Positions 24,664 to 32,774 of a stretch of 36,278 bases of DNA are shown here, piece by piece. This DNA is from Bacteroidales bacterium (GTDB taxonomy: Bacteria > Bacteroidota > Bacteroidia > Bacteroidales > CAIWKO01). The stretch's first letter is position 1. Each line of letters opens with the position of its first letter. Made by a program: the position numbers and the translations under genes. The stretch is from contig JAGNBV010000019.1 in assembly GCA_018004645.1 (NCBI GenBank), forward strand, positions 1 through 36,278. Reading direction: 5' to 3'. The notes below the pieces were generated by a model. It did no database searches. It was not told the origin of the DNA and saw only the letters and a list, made by a program, of their open reading frames with translations.

Positions 24664-24689
24664 GGTTATGGATTTTTGGGGTTTTATAT

Positions 24690-24719
24690 TAAAAACAATT
24701 TTTAAAAAATTTGGTTGCC
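24690..24719 (-). promoter_or_regulatory. Candidate ECF-type promoter before the PKD/SprB gene
   Basis: On the minus strand GGCAACC (24713-24719) is followed after 15 nt by TGTTTTTA (24690-24697), 27 nt before the ATG. A matching element precedes the sigma-factor gene (26941-26971). GGCAAC resembles ECF -35 elements. The site starts only 7 nt after the stop of the anti-sigma-like gene. Confidence 0.45.
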
Positions 24720-24726
24720 CGGGATG

Positions 24727-26340
24727 TTAAAAAAAATATCTAACGCCCACGGTAATGCCCAGTGAATTATTTTTCATCGCATAACCGGAGGATGTGCTGA
24801 TGCTTTTTAAATTCATCCGGTAGTAAGGTTGGCATTCCAAAAGTATGCGTTCGTTGATTAAGTAACTGACCATCGTAGCAATATGCCACGAAAGTCCCAT
24901 GCTGAATTTTTTAAACTCCGAGTCCAGGGTATTCATATAGGCCTGCTCATTTCGGCCCGATGGCACAAAACCTTTGGTGCCTACGAGCAAACTCATTATT
25001 GGACCTGTCTTAATGCCGACGTTCAGCTTTCCAAAATTATACTGCCAGCCGACCGATAAAGGTAGTTCGATAAAGGTGTATGAATTTCTCCATTCCGGAT
25101 GGTGCAGCGTGTCATAAACCTTTGTGTTGACCGTATCGTATAGGTTGAGGTAGGTAGTGTCTATTTTCCATGTCCAGACAGAATCCAATAATCTTGGAAC
25201 AGAGTCGCAAATCCAGAAATAATGGTAGGATCCGCCTCCGGTATCTACATTCATGGTTTGTCCGGTGAAATTATAAAACTGATGGTTTTGCGGATTAATC
25301 AATACATTATCTGATTTAATATTTTCGGTAAACCGGGCATATTGTACTCCTGCTTCAAAAAACAGATGTCTTTTTTCGGCCCTGATATCAATGCCCGCTG
25401 TGATTGACGGATAATACAGTGTGGATGAATAACTATAAGTATCATCATCCCGGTTTTCGGGGAGCCTTGTCAACGGATATTGCAGCAGCGAATGGCCGAT
25501 GTTCATTCCGACAGACCACGATAACGGCTGACGCATTTTGTTGACAGGTGCCGGAGGGTAAGACACTTTCAGTGAGTTTTCGGTATCAATAAGGCCTGGA
25601 AGTGTGAGCATTTCAGAAATTGCAAATTCCGTTCTTACATTTGGTGAATAGCCAGTGGTTTTGTTTATCTCCTGAACTCCTGAAGCTGCGGCATTTGAAG
25701 TTTCCTGTAATGCTGTGCCAGATTTATTAATTGCAAGGTTGTTGCCCTGGGTATGGTCATTGTTTTCGTATTCGGGAAGTATCTCTGTTGGTGTGCCGGA
25801 GGCTGATGTGGCAAGGTTTGAAGTCAGGTTGTCATCATGTCTTTTTTGGGAATTGTTTATAGCAGGGGCAACAGCAGTTTTTGCAGCGGAATGCTCAGTT
25901 TCAGGTTGGATGTTTTTTTCAGAACCTGTTGTGTTATCTGCTAAATCCTGGGTGTTGTTATTGGTGTTGCTGTTGCTGTTATGAGTGGTGTTTTCGTTGT
26001 GGGTTGCATCTGATTTCTTTTCATCAAAAGTGATATCCTGATTTTTTTGAGCGGCGGTATTATCATTTTCATTGTCAGTTTTGTATGAGCTGCTTTTGTA
26101 TCCATTGTTTTCTTTGGGGTCAGAGCCTGTTTCACGGCTGGCGTTATAGCTGAATATTCCCAGGACGCTAATCATAAGCAGTAGCAAGACGAACAGGCTG
26201 TTCCGTTTGATATATCTGAAGAACGCCAGCATGGCGAGCTTTCCGAACACTTGCTTTTTTAGAGGAGCCGGCGGTTGAATTTCTATATCACTCAACTGTT
26301 GTTTTATCAATTCGTCGAAATTTTTTTCTGGACTTTTCAT
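24727..26340 (-). CDS. Dma-like dual-membrane anti-sigma/outer-membrane barrel protein
   Basis: A 537-residue protein with an unusual layout. Residues 1-46 are a charged cytoplasmic segment (starting MKSPEKNFDELIKQQL) of the kind seen in short anti-sigma domains without zinc ligands. Residues 48-66 are one membrane helix. Residues 67-270 are a low-complexity Asn/Thr/Ser/Glu linker, long enough to cross the periplasm. Residues 271-537 look like an outer-membrane barrel, with strands such as LSWSVGMNIGHSL and the terminal ITVGVRYFF ending in Phe. It overlaps the ECF sigma gene by 4 bp. This matches the Dma family of dual membrane-spanning anti-sigma factors described in Bacteroides thetaiotaomicron. 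Barrel and anti-sigma function are inferred from layout and context. Confidence 0.75.
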   Translation of the reverse strand: MKSPEKNFDELIKQQLSDIEIQPPAPLKKQVFGKLAMLAFFRYIKRNSLFVLLLLMISVLGIFSYNASRETGSDPKENNGYKSSSYKTDNENDNTAAQKNQDITFDEKKSDATHNENTTHNSNSNTNNNTQDLADNTTGSEKNIQPETEHSAAKTAVAPAINNSQKRHDDNLTSNLATSASGTPTEILPEYENNDHTQGNNLAINKSGTALQETSNAAASGVQEINKTTGYSPNVRTEFAISEMLTLPGLIDTENSLKVSYPPAPVNKMRQPLSWSVGMNIGHSLLQYPLTRLPENRDDDTYSYSSTLYYPSITAGIDIRAEKRHLFFEAGVQYARFTENIKSDNVLINPQNHQFYNFTGQTMNVDTGGGSYHYFWICDSVPRLLDSVWTWKIDTTYLNLYDTVNTKVYDTLHHPEWRNSYTFIELPLSVGWQYNFGKLNVGIKTGPIMSLLVGTKGFVPSGRNEQAYMNTLDSEFKKFSMGLSWHIATMVSYLINERILLECQPYYRMNLKSISTSSGYAMKNNSLGITVGVRYFF

Positions 26341-26924
26341 ACTACTTCTTTTAAAGTATTATTCTTGACTATTCCGTTGATTTTTGACATCAGCATTTTG
26401 CGCGCCTTGAACAGCTGTGTCTTGGAGGTGTTTATTGTGATGTCGAGTTGTTCGGCTATCTCTTTATGGCTGAAACCTTCCACCACATAGAGATTAAACA
26501 CCGTGCGGTAACCATCCGGCAACTCGCCGACCATTGTAAACAATGCACGGCTGCCTATGCAGGCTATGATTTCATCATAAACCGAAAAACTTTCTTCGTA
26601 AGTATCGTTGGAGATTTCGTTTTCAAAGTTTTGTATCTCTGTGTTGAGCTTGTTTTTCAGATCTTTACGGAGGTGGTTTAATGCGGTATTCACGGTAATG
26701 CGGTGCATCCAGCAATAAAAAGCCTTGTCGTCGGTAAGAGTAAAAGAACCGATATTTTTATAGATTTTAATCAGGGCTTCTTGCAGTACATCACGGGCCA
26801 GATCTCTATCGGCCACATAGCGCAGGCTCACGGCAAAAAGCCTGGGAGCATATTTGTCGTAAAGCTCGTTTTGGGCTTTTTTATGCCATTTTCTGCATCC
26901 GTCTATGAGTTCTATGATTTCCAT
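26337..26924 (-). CDS. ECF RNA polymerase sigma factor
   Basis: A 195-residue ECF-type sigma-70 protein. Sigma-2 is at about residues 20-85 with RDLARDVLQEALIKIYKNI and FYCWMHRITVNTALNHLRK (core binding and -10 recognition). Sigma-4 is at about 125-185 with the helix-turn-helix FSHKEIAEQLDITINTSKTQLFKARKML (-35 recognition). The longest frame begins at a TTG (26927); the ATG at 26924 is the better start. It overlaps the Dma-like gene by 4 bp, so the sigma factor and its probable membrane anti-sigma are made together. A GGCAACC/TGTTATTA element upstream suggests autoregulation. Confidence 0.92.
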   Translation of the reverse strand: MEIIELIDGCRKWHKKAQNELYDKYAPRLFAVSLRYVADRDLARDVLQEALIKIYKNIGSFTLTDDKAFYCWMHRITVNTALNHLRKDLKNKLNTEIQNFENEISNDTYEESFSVYDEIIACIGSRALFTMVGELPDGYRTVFNLYVVEGFSHKEIAEQLDITINTSKTQLFKARKMLMSKINGIVKNNTLKEVV

Positions 26925-26940
26925 CAAATCACTATTAACA

Positions 26941-26971
26941 TAATAACACTTTTGATGTTAAAAGGGTTGCC
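26941..26971 (-). promoter_or_regulatory. Candidate autoregulated ECF promoter before the sigma gene
   Basis: On the minus strand GGCAACC (26965-26971) is followed after 16 nt by TGTTATTA (26941-26948), 17 nt before the ATG at 26924. The same two boxes with a 15-nt spacer precede the PKD/SprB gene. GGCAACC alone is not rare in the window, so the support is the paired arrangement and position. Confidence 0.45.
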
Positions 26972-27116
26972 TGTAAGATATTAAATTTTGTTATTCTTTG
27001 TACATTGTCTTTCCAAAAATGAGCCAAAAGCCGCCCGGGCAGGATGGCAGACTATCTTTACCTGATTTTGGCAAAATTCTATACAAAAAAGGTAAAAAAA
27101 ATTACTGGTTGAAAAT

Positions 27117-28523
27117 TTACTTTTTTTTCAGATTTAGTTTTTCTCCCTGCTGAAGCATAAATTGGAAAGCTTCATCGAAGTTGTTGCCAATGGTGCCATC
27201 GAGGATGGCTTCACGTATGGCCGTTTTGATGATGCCAACTTCTTTGCAGGCCTGCAGGCCGAATGTTTCCATGATTATCTCGCCTGAGATGGGTGGCTGC
27301 CAGTTGCGCAGGCGGTCTTTTTCCTCTATCTCGGCAAGTTTTTGCCTGACGATTTCGAAGTTTTTCAGGTAACGTTCAACTTTTTTTATGTTTTTCGAGG
27401 TGATGTCGGCTTCGCATAACATCATCAGGTCGTCGATGTTGTCGCCGGCTTCAAAAAGCAGACGCCGCACTGCCGAATCCGTTACGGTTTCCTCTACCAG
27501 CGCGATAGGCCGCAGGTGCAGAAAAACCAGGTTCTGCACGTATTTCATTTTTTCGTTCAGGGGCAGTTTCAACATCTTGAAAATCTCGTACACCATCTGC
27601 GAGCCTTTAGCTTCGTGTCCGTGAAATGTCCAGCCGGTAGCGGGTACATATTTTTTTACCACCGGCTTGGCGATATCGTGCAGCAAAGCAGCCCACCGCA
27701 GCCACAGGTTGTCGGAATTGAGCGAAATTTTGTCCAATACCTCCAGCGTATGGTAAAAATTATCTTTGTGCCCTTTGTTGTCAACTATTTCAACACCTTT
27801 CAGCGCGGCAAACTGCGGAAATATGATTTCGAGCAGTCCGGATTGGTCCAGGAGGTCAAACCCTATGGAAGGCACAGGCGACAGCACAATTTTGTTCAGT
27901 TCGGCGATGATACGTTCTTGGGAAATGATGTGGATACGTTCTTTGTTTTTTGTTATAGCTTCAAAAGTTTCCGGCCAGATACTGAAATTCAGTTGTGCGG
28001 CAAAGCGTATGGCCCGCAACATGCGTAACGGATCGTCCGAAAATGTGATATCGGGGTCTAAAGGTGTTCGCAACAAGCGTTTTTTTATATCACTCATGCC
28101 GCCGAAAGGGTCGATGAGTTCGCCGTAATTGTGCTTCTGCAGGCTGATGGCCAAGGCATTGATGGTGAAATCACGCCGGTTCTGGTCGTCTTCAAGGGTG
28201 CCTTCTTCTACGGCGGGCTTGCGCGAGTCGGCATGGTACGACTCTTTGCGTGCTCCCACAAATTCGATATCATAGTCTTCAAAATGCAACATGGCCGTGC
28301 CAAAGTTTTTGAAGATATTTACCTGGCATCCGGGGCCAATGGCTGCAGCTACCTGTTCTGCCAGGCTTATGCCGCTGCCTTTCACCACAATGTCGATATC
28401 TTTGCTGGGACGTTTGAGAATGCTGTCGCGTACAAACCCGCCTATGGCAAAAACTTCGAGCTGTTGTGCCTGCGCAATATCCGAAATGATAGTGAAAACT
28501 TTATGTTGTAAGTGTTCTCTCAA
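27117..28523 (-). CDS. cca: CCA tRNA nucleotidyltransferase with HD domain
   Basis: A 468-residue class II nucleotidyltransferase that adds or repairs the 3' CCA of tRNA. The catalytic core has GGFVRD at 28-33 and the DxD metal motif at 42-44 (KDIDIVV). RRDFTINA at 117-124 and the SDDPLRMLRAIRFA helix are standard. An HD motif (His282-Asp283 in LLHDIAKP) marks a C-terminal phosphohydrolase-type domain, as in the bacterial CCA/poly(A) polymerase forms. The frame opens with TTG; no ATG lies near and the family start fits, so TTG is taken. It follows the Sua5-type gene by 40 bp but has its own -7 box. Confidence 0.93.
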   Translation of the reverse strand: MREHLQHKVFTIISDIAQAQQLEVFAIGGFVRDSILKRPSKDIDIVVKGSGISLAEQVAAAIGPGCQVNIFKNFGTAMLHFEDYDIEFVGARKESYHADSRKPAVEEGTLEDDQNRRDFTINALAISLQKHNYGELIDPFGGMSDIKKRLLRTPLDPDITFSDDPLRMLRAIRFAAQLNFSIWPETFEAITKNKERIHIISQERIIAELNKIVLSPVPSIGFDLLDQSGLLEIIFPQFAALKGVEIVDNKGHKDNFYHTLEVLDKISLNSDNLWLRWAALLHDIAKPVVKKYVPATGWTFHGHEAKGSQMVYEIFKMLKLPLNEKMKYVQNLVFLHLRPIALVEETVTDSAVRRLLFEAGDNIDDLMMLCEADITSKNIKKVERYLKNFEIVRQKLAEIEEKDRLRNWQPPISGEIIMETFGLQACKEVGIIKTAIREAILDGTIGNNFDEAFQFMLQQGEKLNLKKK

Positions 28524-28542
28524 AATTCCAATCCGTGAGGGG

Positions 28543-28550
28543 CAAAATTA
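28543..28550 (-). promoter_or_regulatory. Candidate -7 box for cca
   Basis: TAATTTTG on the minus strand matches TAnnTTTG and ends 20 nt before the TTG start at 28523. It directly follows the weak terminator at 28552-28573. No clear -33 TTTG is present. Confidence 0.4.
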
Positions 28551-28551
28551 T

Positions 28552-28573
28552 AAAAAAACCGCGTTATGAGCGG
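28552..28573 (-). terminator. Weak terminator at the end of the Sua5-type gene
   Basis: A 4-bp GC stem (28570-28573 with 28559-28562, loop 7 nt) is followed by a seven-T run on the minus strand. The stem begins inside the last sense codons of the Sua5-type gene. The short stem means termination would be partial. Confidence 0.4.
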
Positions 28574-29127
28574 AGAATTTTGTATTCCCCGTCATCGGTA
28601 AATTTGATTACGGTGGAGGATTTCACTTCTTTGATGCGTGTCTTGTTAAGGTCCACCACATAGTCCACCTGGTCGATGATGCCCGGATTAATCTTGCTGT
28701 ATATCAGCGGTGTCGGTTCGCCCGAAAAGTTGGCTGAAGTGGAGACCAGCGGCGCGTTCATCATGTTGATCAGTTTGTTGCAAAACTCATCATGGGTGAT
28801 ACGTATGGCTATGCTGCCATCTTCGGCAATCAGGTTTTTCGGAAGGTTTTTGGCCCTGGGATATATAATGGTTAGCGGAGTAATGATGTTCTTCATAAAA
28901 TCAAAAGCAATTTCAGGAATGTCCTCAACATACTGATAAAGTTTTTCCTGCAAGTCAAGAAGGACGATCATGGCTTTGTTTACGGGACGTTTTTTTATCT
29001 GGGCAATCCGGTCTATCGATTTGCTTACAGTGGCATCACATCCCAGTCCCCACACGGTATCAGTGGGGTAGAGGATCACTCCGCCTTTGCGGACTATTTC
29101 AAAAGTCTTTAACAGCTCTTCTTTCAT
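28564..29127 (-). CDS. L-threonylcarbamoyladenylate synthase (Sua5/YrdC family)
   Basis: A 187-residue YrdC-domain protein that makes threonylcarbamoyl-AMP from threonine, bicarbonate and ATP for the t6A37 modification of tRNAs reading ANN codons. Motifs: GGVILYPTDTVWGLGCDA, KKRPVNKAMIVLL (binding site Lys/Arg), SIAIRI and STSANFSGEPTP. The longer frame begins at 29229 inside the glycosyltransferase gene; the ATG at 29127 overlaps that gene's stop by 4 bp (ATGA) and gives a normal YrdC start MKEELLKTFEIV. The C-terminus ends soon after the YrdC fold, so it lacks the extra Sua5 domain. Confidence 0.92.
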   Translation of the reverse strand: MKEELLKTFEIVRKGGVILYPTDTVWGLGCDATVSKSIDRIAQIKKRPVNKAMIVLLDLQEKLYQYVEDIPEIAFDFMKNIITPLTIIYPRAKNLPKNLIAEDGSIAIRITHDEFCNKLINMMNAPLVSTSANFSGEPTPLIYSKINPGIIDQVDYVVDLNKTRIKEVKSSTVIKFTDDGEYKILRS

Positions 29128-30116
29128 AGGGCTAAACAATCTAATAGTTGTTGGTTGTTGATGGTAACAGCACATTGGTAATGCTTCTCGGGGCAAGCTG
29201 TGTAGCCGTGAATACCACAAGGCCGGCACGCGAGGTTTTCGTGGGTTTCGATAATAAGGGAACGTCCGGATAAGGGCCCAAAGCCAAAGGCAGGCACGGT
29301 GGAGCAGAAAATTGCTGCCACAGGGGCATTCACTGCCGAAGCAAGGTGTTGTGGTGCCGAATCGTTGGTAAAACTCATATGTGCATCTTTTAACAAAGCG
29401 GCAGTCTGAAGAAAACTCAGTTTGCCGGCAAGGTTTTCGATGAGTTTGTGTACGCTTTTTTTAATGATATTGTTACATAAATCATTATCGTTTTTTGATC
29501 CCAAAAGCATAACTGGTATTCCGGAGGGCAGCGAGTTGAGAAATTCCACCCATTTTATTACCGGAAACCTTTTGGTTTCCCACAACGAGGCCGGAGCAAT
29601 ACAGATATAAGGCATGGATTTATATGGGCTCACTTTTTCGAAATCGGCCGGTGAGGGATATAGTTTTATCTGCCTTTTGGGTGCAACAATATTTTCGATG
29701 AGCATAAGGTTGCGGTCAATTTCATGCAGCCGTGTGCCGCTGCCGATGATGTGCCGTACCTTATTTTTGTACAAAAATGAAAAAGGATTTTTATCGAAGC
29801 CGCAGGTGTTCTTTGCTTTTGACAATACGGTCAACAGGCCTGTAGAAGCAAAACGTTGCAGGTTAATCACATGGTCGTATTTTCTTTTTCTGATTTGTTT
29901 CAGCAGATGATAAAGATGTGCATATTTTTTTTTGTTTTTATCCCATATTAAAACCTCGTGAAGGTATGGATGGCCTTCAAAAAGCGTTTCGCATCCCTTT
30001 TTCAGCAGAAAATCAATCTCAACCGGAGGCTGCTGTGCGGCAAAACTCTCTATCAGCGGTGTGGCCAGGATCACATCGCCAATGGAGGCAGTTTGTATGA
30101 TGAGGATACGTTTCAG
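29124..30116 (-). CDS. Glycosyltransferase family 9 (heptosyltransferase-like), probable CTG start
   Basis: A GT9 glycosyltransferase of the lipopolysaccharide heptosyltransferase group, transferring a sugar from a nucleotide donor in LPS core synthesis at the inner membrane. Landmarks are ASIGDVILATPLIES, HVINLQRFASTGLL, ICIAPASLWETKRFP, and FTNDSAPQHLASAVNAPVAAIFCST (donor site). The first ATG/GTG/TTG in frame is the GTG at 30074, which would cut the conserved KRILIIQTASIGD start. Codons for that segment run upstream to a CTG at 30116 and an in-frame stop precedes it, so a CTG (or other rare) start is likely, giving 330 aa. Its stop overlaps the Sua5-type gene by 4 bp. Confidence 0.85.
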   Translation of the reverse strand: MKRILIIQTASIGDVILATPLIESFAAQQPPVEIDFLLKKGCETLFEGHPYLHEVLIWDKNKKKYAHLYHLLKQIRKRKYDHVINLQRFASTGLLTVLSKAKNTCGFDKNPFSFLYKNKVRHIIGSGTRLHEIDRNLMLIENIVAPKRQIKLYPSPADFEKVSPYKSMPYICIAPASLWETKRFPVIKWVEFLNSLPSGIPVMLLGSKNDNDLCNNIIKKSVHKLIENLAGKLSFLQTAALLKDAHMSFTNDSAPQHLASAVNAPVAAIFCSTVPAFGFGPLSGRSLIIETHENLACRPCGIHGYTACPEKHYQCAVTINNQQLLDCLAL

Positions 30117-30189
30117 GGTGGCAAATTTTATGATGCTAAATTATAATTTTTTTTTTAATTCTGCACAGTTTTGGCGGGTTCCTATTAAG

Positions 30190-30219
30190 TTTTATATCCG
30201 GAAAAATTTCTTACATTTG
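30190..30219 (+). promoter_or_regulatory. Candidate promoter of the T9SS propeller gene
   Basis: TACATTTG (30212-30219) is a perfect TAnnTTTG -7 box, 23 nt before the ATG at 30243. A TTTT at 30190-30193 sits 18 nt upstream, a one-mismatch -33 element. Confidence 0.55.
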
Positions 30220-30242
30220 GAATATAAATTATTGAAAAACAC

Positions 30243-32600
30243 ATGAAAAAACAATACTTTGGTTTCATTCTATATGTGATTTTTTTGTTTTCCTGCGGCC
30301 GGTTGTCAGGGCAGGTTGTCTCGCTCAACCGCATAGGTCAAACGCCGGGTAGTGCCGGGTTCCATGTGAACTGGGACAGCACGGCCAAAAGACTGATTGT
30401 TGGCTGTGGCACCAGCATCTGGATATATGATATGGGCGATCCGCAGAATTATTCCATTATTGCAAAACGTCCATTCCTTGGTCTGATAAACGAAACCGAG
30501 GTATACGGCGATGTGCTTTTTGCTGCTGCCACCCACGACGGCGTGTATGCACTCGATTATAATTCGCATGAGCTGGATGTGCTGGCACATTATGATATGC
30601 AGGGCATGGGCGACACAGCAGCTTATGATATGTGGCGAACGAATGATACGCTGTATATTGCCGATAATTTCAGGGTGCGCATGCTGAAATATATACCGGG
30701 GACGGGTTTTGTAAAACTGGGCAGTTTCGGTCCGCCGAATGCATTTTGCGTGGCGCGCAGAGGCGATTACATTGCGGTAGGAGGGCAGGGCGTTTTATAT
30801 TTGACTCCTGATACAGCGGTGCGCGGAAACATACATATTTATCACAAAAACAACCTGAACACCCCGGTAGCTGTATGGCAGAGTGAACTGGTCAGCGTGG
30901 TGCAGGATATACAGTTTGCCGATCGTAACGACAGTATCATCTATGTGTGTGCAGGGCCAGAGGAAATACTGTTTTACAAGTCAAATTTTTTTGCATTGAA
31001 TTTTGCCACGGATACCTTGTTTCCGGCCGATACTTTTTCGCTGAGCGGCGGCATACTGGGTTTTGCACAACTGAATATCATGAACATGGATTCGCAGAAC
31101 GATACTTTGTTTTTGGTTACTACTGCAGCCACGAATACCTCCGTATTTCCTGCGGCATATATGCCAATAATTGATGCGACCGGCTTGCCCGCGGATAGCA
31201 TGCGAAAGATTGGTTATGTCATTCCGGGCCTTTGGCATTTCGACGCAGCACTTATGGACGGAACGCCTTATATTGCCATGTCGTCGGAGTGGTGCGGAGT
31301 ACTGGTGAGCAATATCTCGCAGTTGCAACCCGCCGATACGCTGGGATTTCTGGAAACCGGCGGATGGTGTGTTAACAATCACCTGCAAAACGGTTCTTTA
31401 TGGGCATGTCACGAAGGCTATGGGTTGGTGGCATATAATACGGACAGTCTGAAATATGTCAACGGATTTGATACCCGCGCCCAGCTTATGCACATTTACG
31501 ATGTGAACAACCATTTTTTCTGCAGCGATATAGCATTTCTGAACGATTCCCTGATGATGGTGAATTCATCGGAAGTTTACAATATAAAACCCTGGTTGTC
31601 GGGCGGGACACAGCAACTGGCCTGGGATATGAACAAAAACTATATGACACACATGAACGTGTTGCAGACGAATGCGCGCATACGAATGGTGGCTTCCTAC
31701 GATAACCTCCTGGGTAAACAATGGATAACTCTTTTTGATCCTTTTGATTCTGGAGGCAGTTTTCACGATCTGGCTCTGGATTCGATGAACAGCGATTCGA
31801 GAGGCATAGCCGTTTCGGGAGATACGGTTTACTATGGAAAAACCATTAATAACATACATTACCTGTGTGCACAGCATGTATATAATGACGGATTTATGTT
31901 TCTGGATACCATAAAACTTTCGCTTGGTTTTTTTGGTCTTTTCGATGATGAGATACATTCCATATCCATTGAAAATGGAATCATTGCCGTGGCTTATGGG
32001 GCACAGTTTGCGTGGTTTAACTGGGTCGGAGGCGCCCTGAATGAACTTGCCATGGATTTTAAGTTCGGCCAGCGGGCGATGGGACTGGAACTGAAAAACA
32101 AATACCTCTATGTTGCGGACAGATTTTTCGGATTAAAAGTTTATGATATCTCTTCCATGAACAGCGCTGTGCTTGTGGCTGAATGCCGCGGCACAGGCGG
32201 ATGGAAAAACCTCTATGGAAGCGGTACCGTAACTGTCGGGCCGGACGGGACTATTTATTTGACGGATTTTCACGCGGGCGTAATTATGATTGAGCCTTTT
32301 GATCATACCTTAGGAACATTCAGTGAAAAAGGAATCAGCACGGATGATAAAATGATTGTTTACCCCAATCCTGCGGAAGGTATGCTGAATATTGACTTTG
32401 TCGCCAATGAAAAGGGCAGGGCCGATATTGAAATTTATGATTTATATGGGAAAAAGATAAGTGCTTCTGCAATTATGAATTGCAACAGGGGGAAGAATCA
32501 CAAAACTATAAATTTAAAGGGTTTGCCTGCTGCGACATATGTGCTGGTTGTGAGACAGCTTGCAACAACGCGATCAGCAGTGTTCGGCATATGCAAATAG
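30243..32600 (+). CDS. T9SS-exported LVIVD-like beta-propeller protein
   Basis: A 785-residue secreted protein. The N-terminus MKKQYFGFILYVIFLF...LSGQ is a signal peptide, although FLFSC could read as a weak lipobox. The body, about residues 30-690, has repeats of the kind GNIHIYHKNN, KVYDISSMNSAVLVAECRG, LYIADNFRVRML and PYIAMSSEWCGVLVSNISQL, suggesting an LVIVD-type propeller. The C-terminal 85 residues are a T9SS sorting domain (MIVYPNPAEGM ... AVFGICK). The sorting-domain tail is less typical than in the other cargo genes. No enzymatic motif is visible, so the role is unknown. Confidence 0.78.
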   Translation: MKKQYFGFILYVIFLFSCGRLSGQVVSLNRIGQTPGSAGFHVNWDSTAKRLIVGCGTSIWIYDMGDPQNYSIIAKRPFLGLINETEVYGDVLFAAATHDGVYALDYNSHELDVLAHYDMQGMGDTAAYDMWRTNDTLYIADNFRVRMLKYIPGTGFVKLGSFGPPNAFCVARRGDYIAVGGQGVLYLTPDTAVRGNIHIYHKNNLNTPVAVWQSELVSVVQDIQFADRNDSIIYVCAGPEEILFYKSNFFALNFATDTLFPADTFSLSGGILGFAQLNIMNMDSQNDTLFLVTTAATNTSVFPAAYMPIIDATGLPADSMRKIGYVIPGLWHFDAALMDGTPYIAMSSEWCGVLVSNISQLQPADTLGFLETGGWCVNNHLQNGSLWACHEGYGLVAYNTDSLKYVNGFDTRAQLMHIYDVNNHFFCSDIAFLNDSLMMVNSSEVYNIKPWLSGGTQQLAWDMNKNYMTHMNVLQTNARIRMVASYDNLLGKQWITLFDPFDSGGSFHDLALDSMNSDSRGIAVSGDTVYYGKTINNIHYLCAQHVYNDGFMFLDTIKLSLGFFGLFDDEIHSISIENGIIAVAYGAQFAWFNWVGGALNELAMDFKFGQRAMGLELKNKYLYVADRFFGLKVYDISSMNSAVLVAECRGTGGWKNLYGSGTVTVGPDGTIYLTDFHAGVIMIEPFDHTLGTFSEKGISTDDKMIVYPNPAEGMLNIDFVANEKGRADIEIYDLYGKKISASAIMNCNRGKNHKTINLKGLPAATYVLVVRQLATTRSAVFGICK

Positions 32601-32735
32601 ACAATTTCTTTTGATTTTCTTGCTAAGCATCTATTGTATATGGAAAAGTTCATTTTTGCATGTGCATTACACATAAAATTTATTGTGAATACAATATTAA
32701 ATTATAAAAAATTAACTAAACGGAATGTTTTTGAT

Positions 32736-32743
32736 TATATTTG
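32736..32743 (+). promoter_or_regulatory. Candidate -7 box for the NTF2-like lipoprotein gene
   Basis: TATATTTG matches TAnnTTTG and lies 31 nt before the ATG at 32775. No good TTTG is found at the -33 distance. Confidence 0.5.
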
Positions 32744-32774
32744 CTGTAATTATTTTTTATAAATCCAAAAAATT

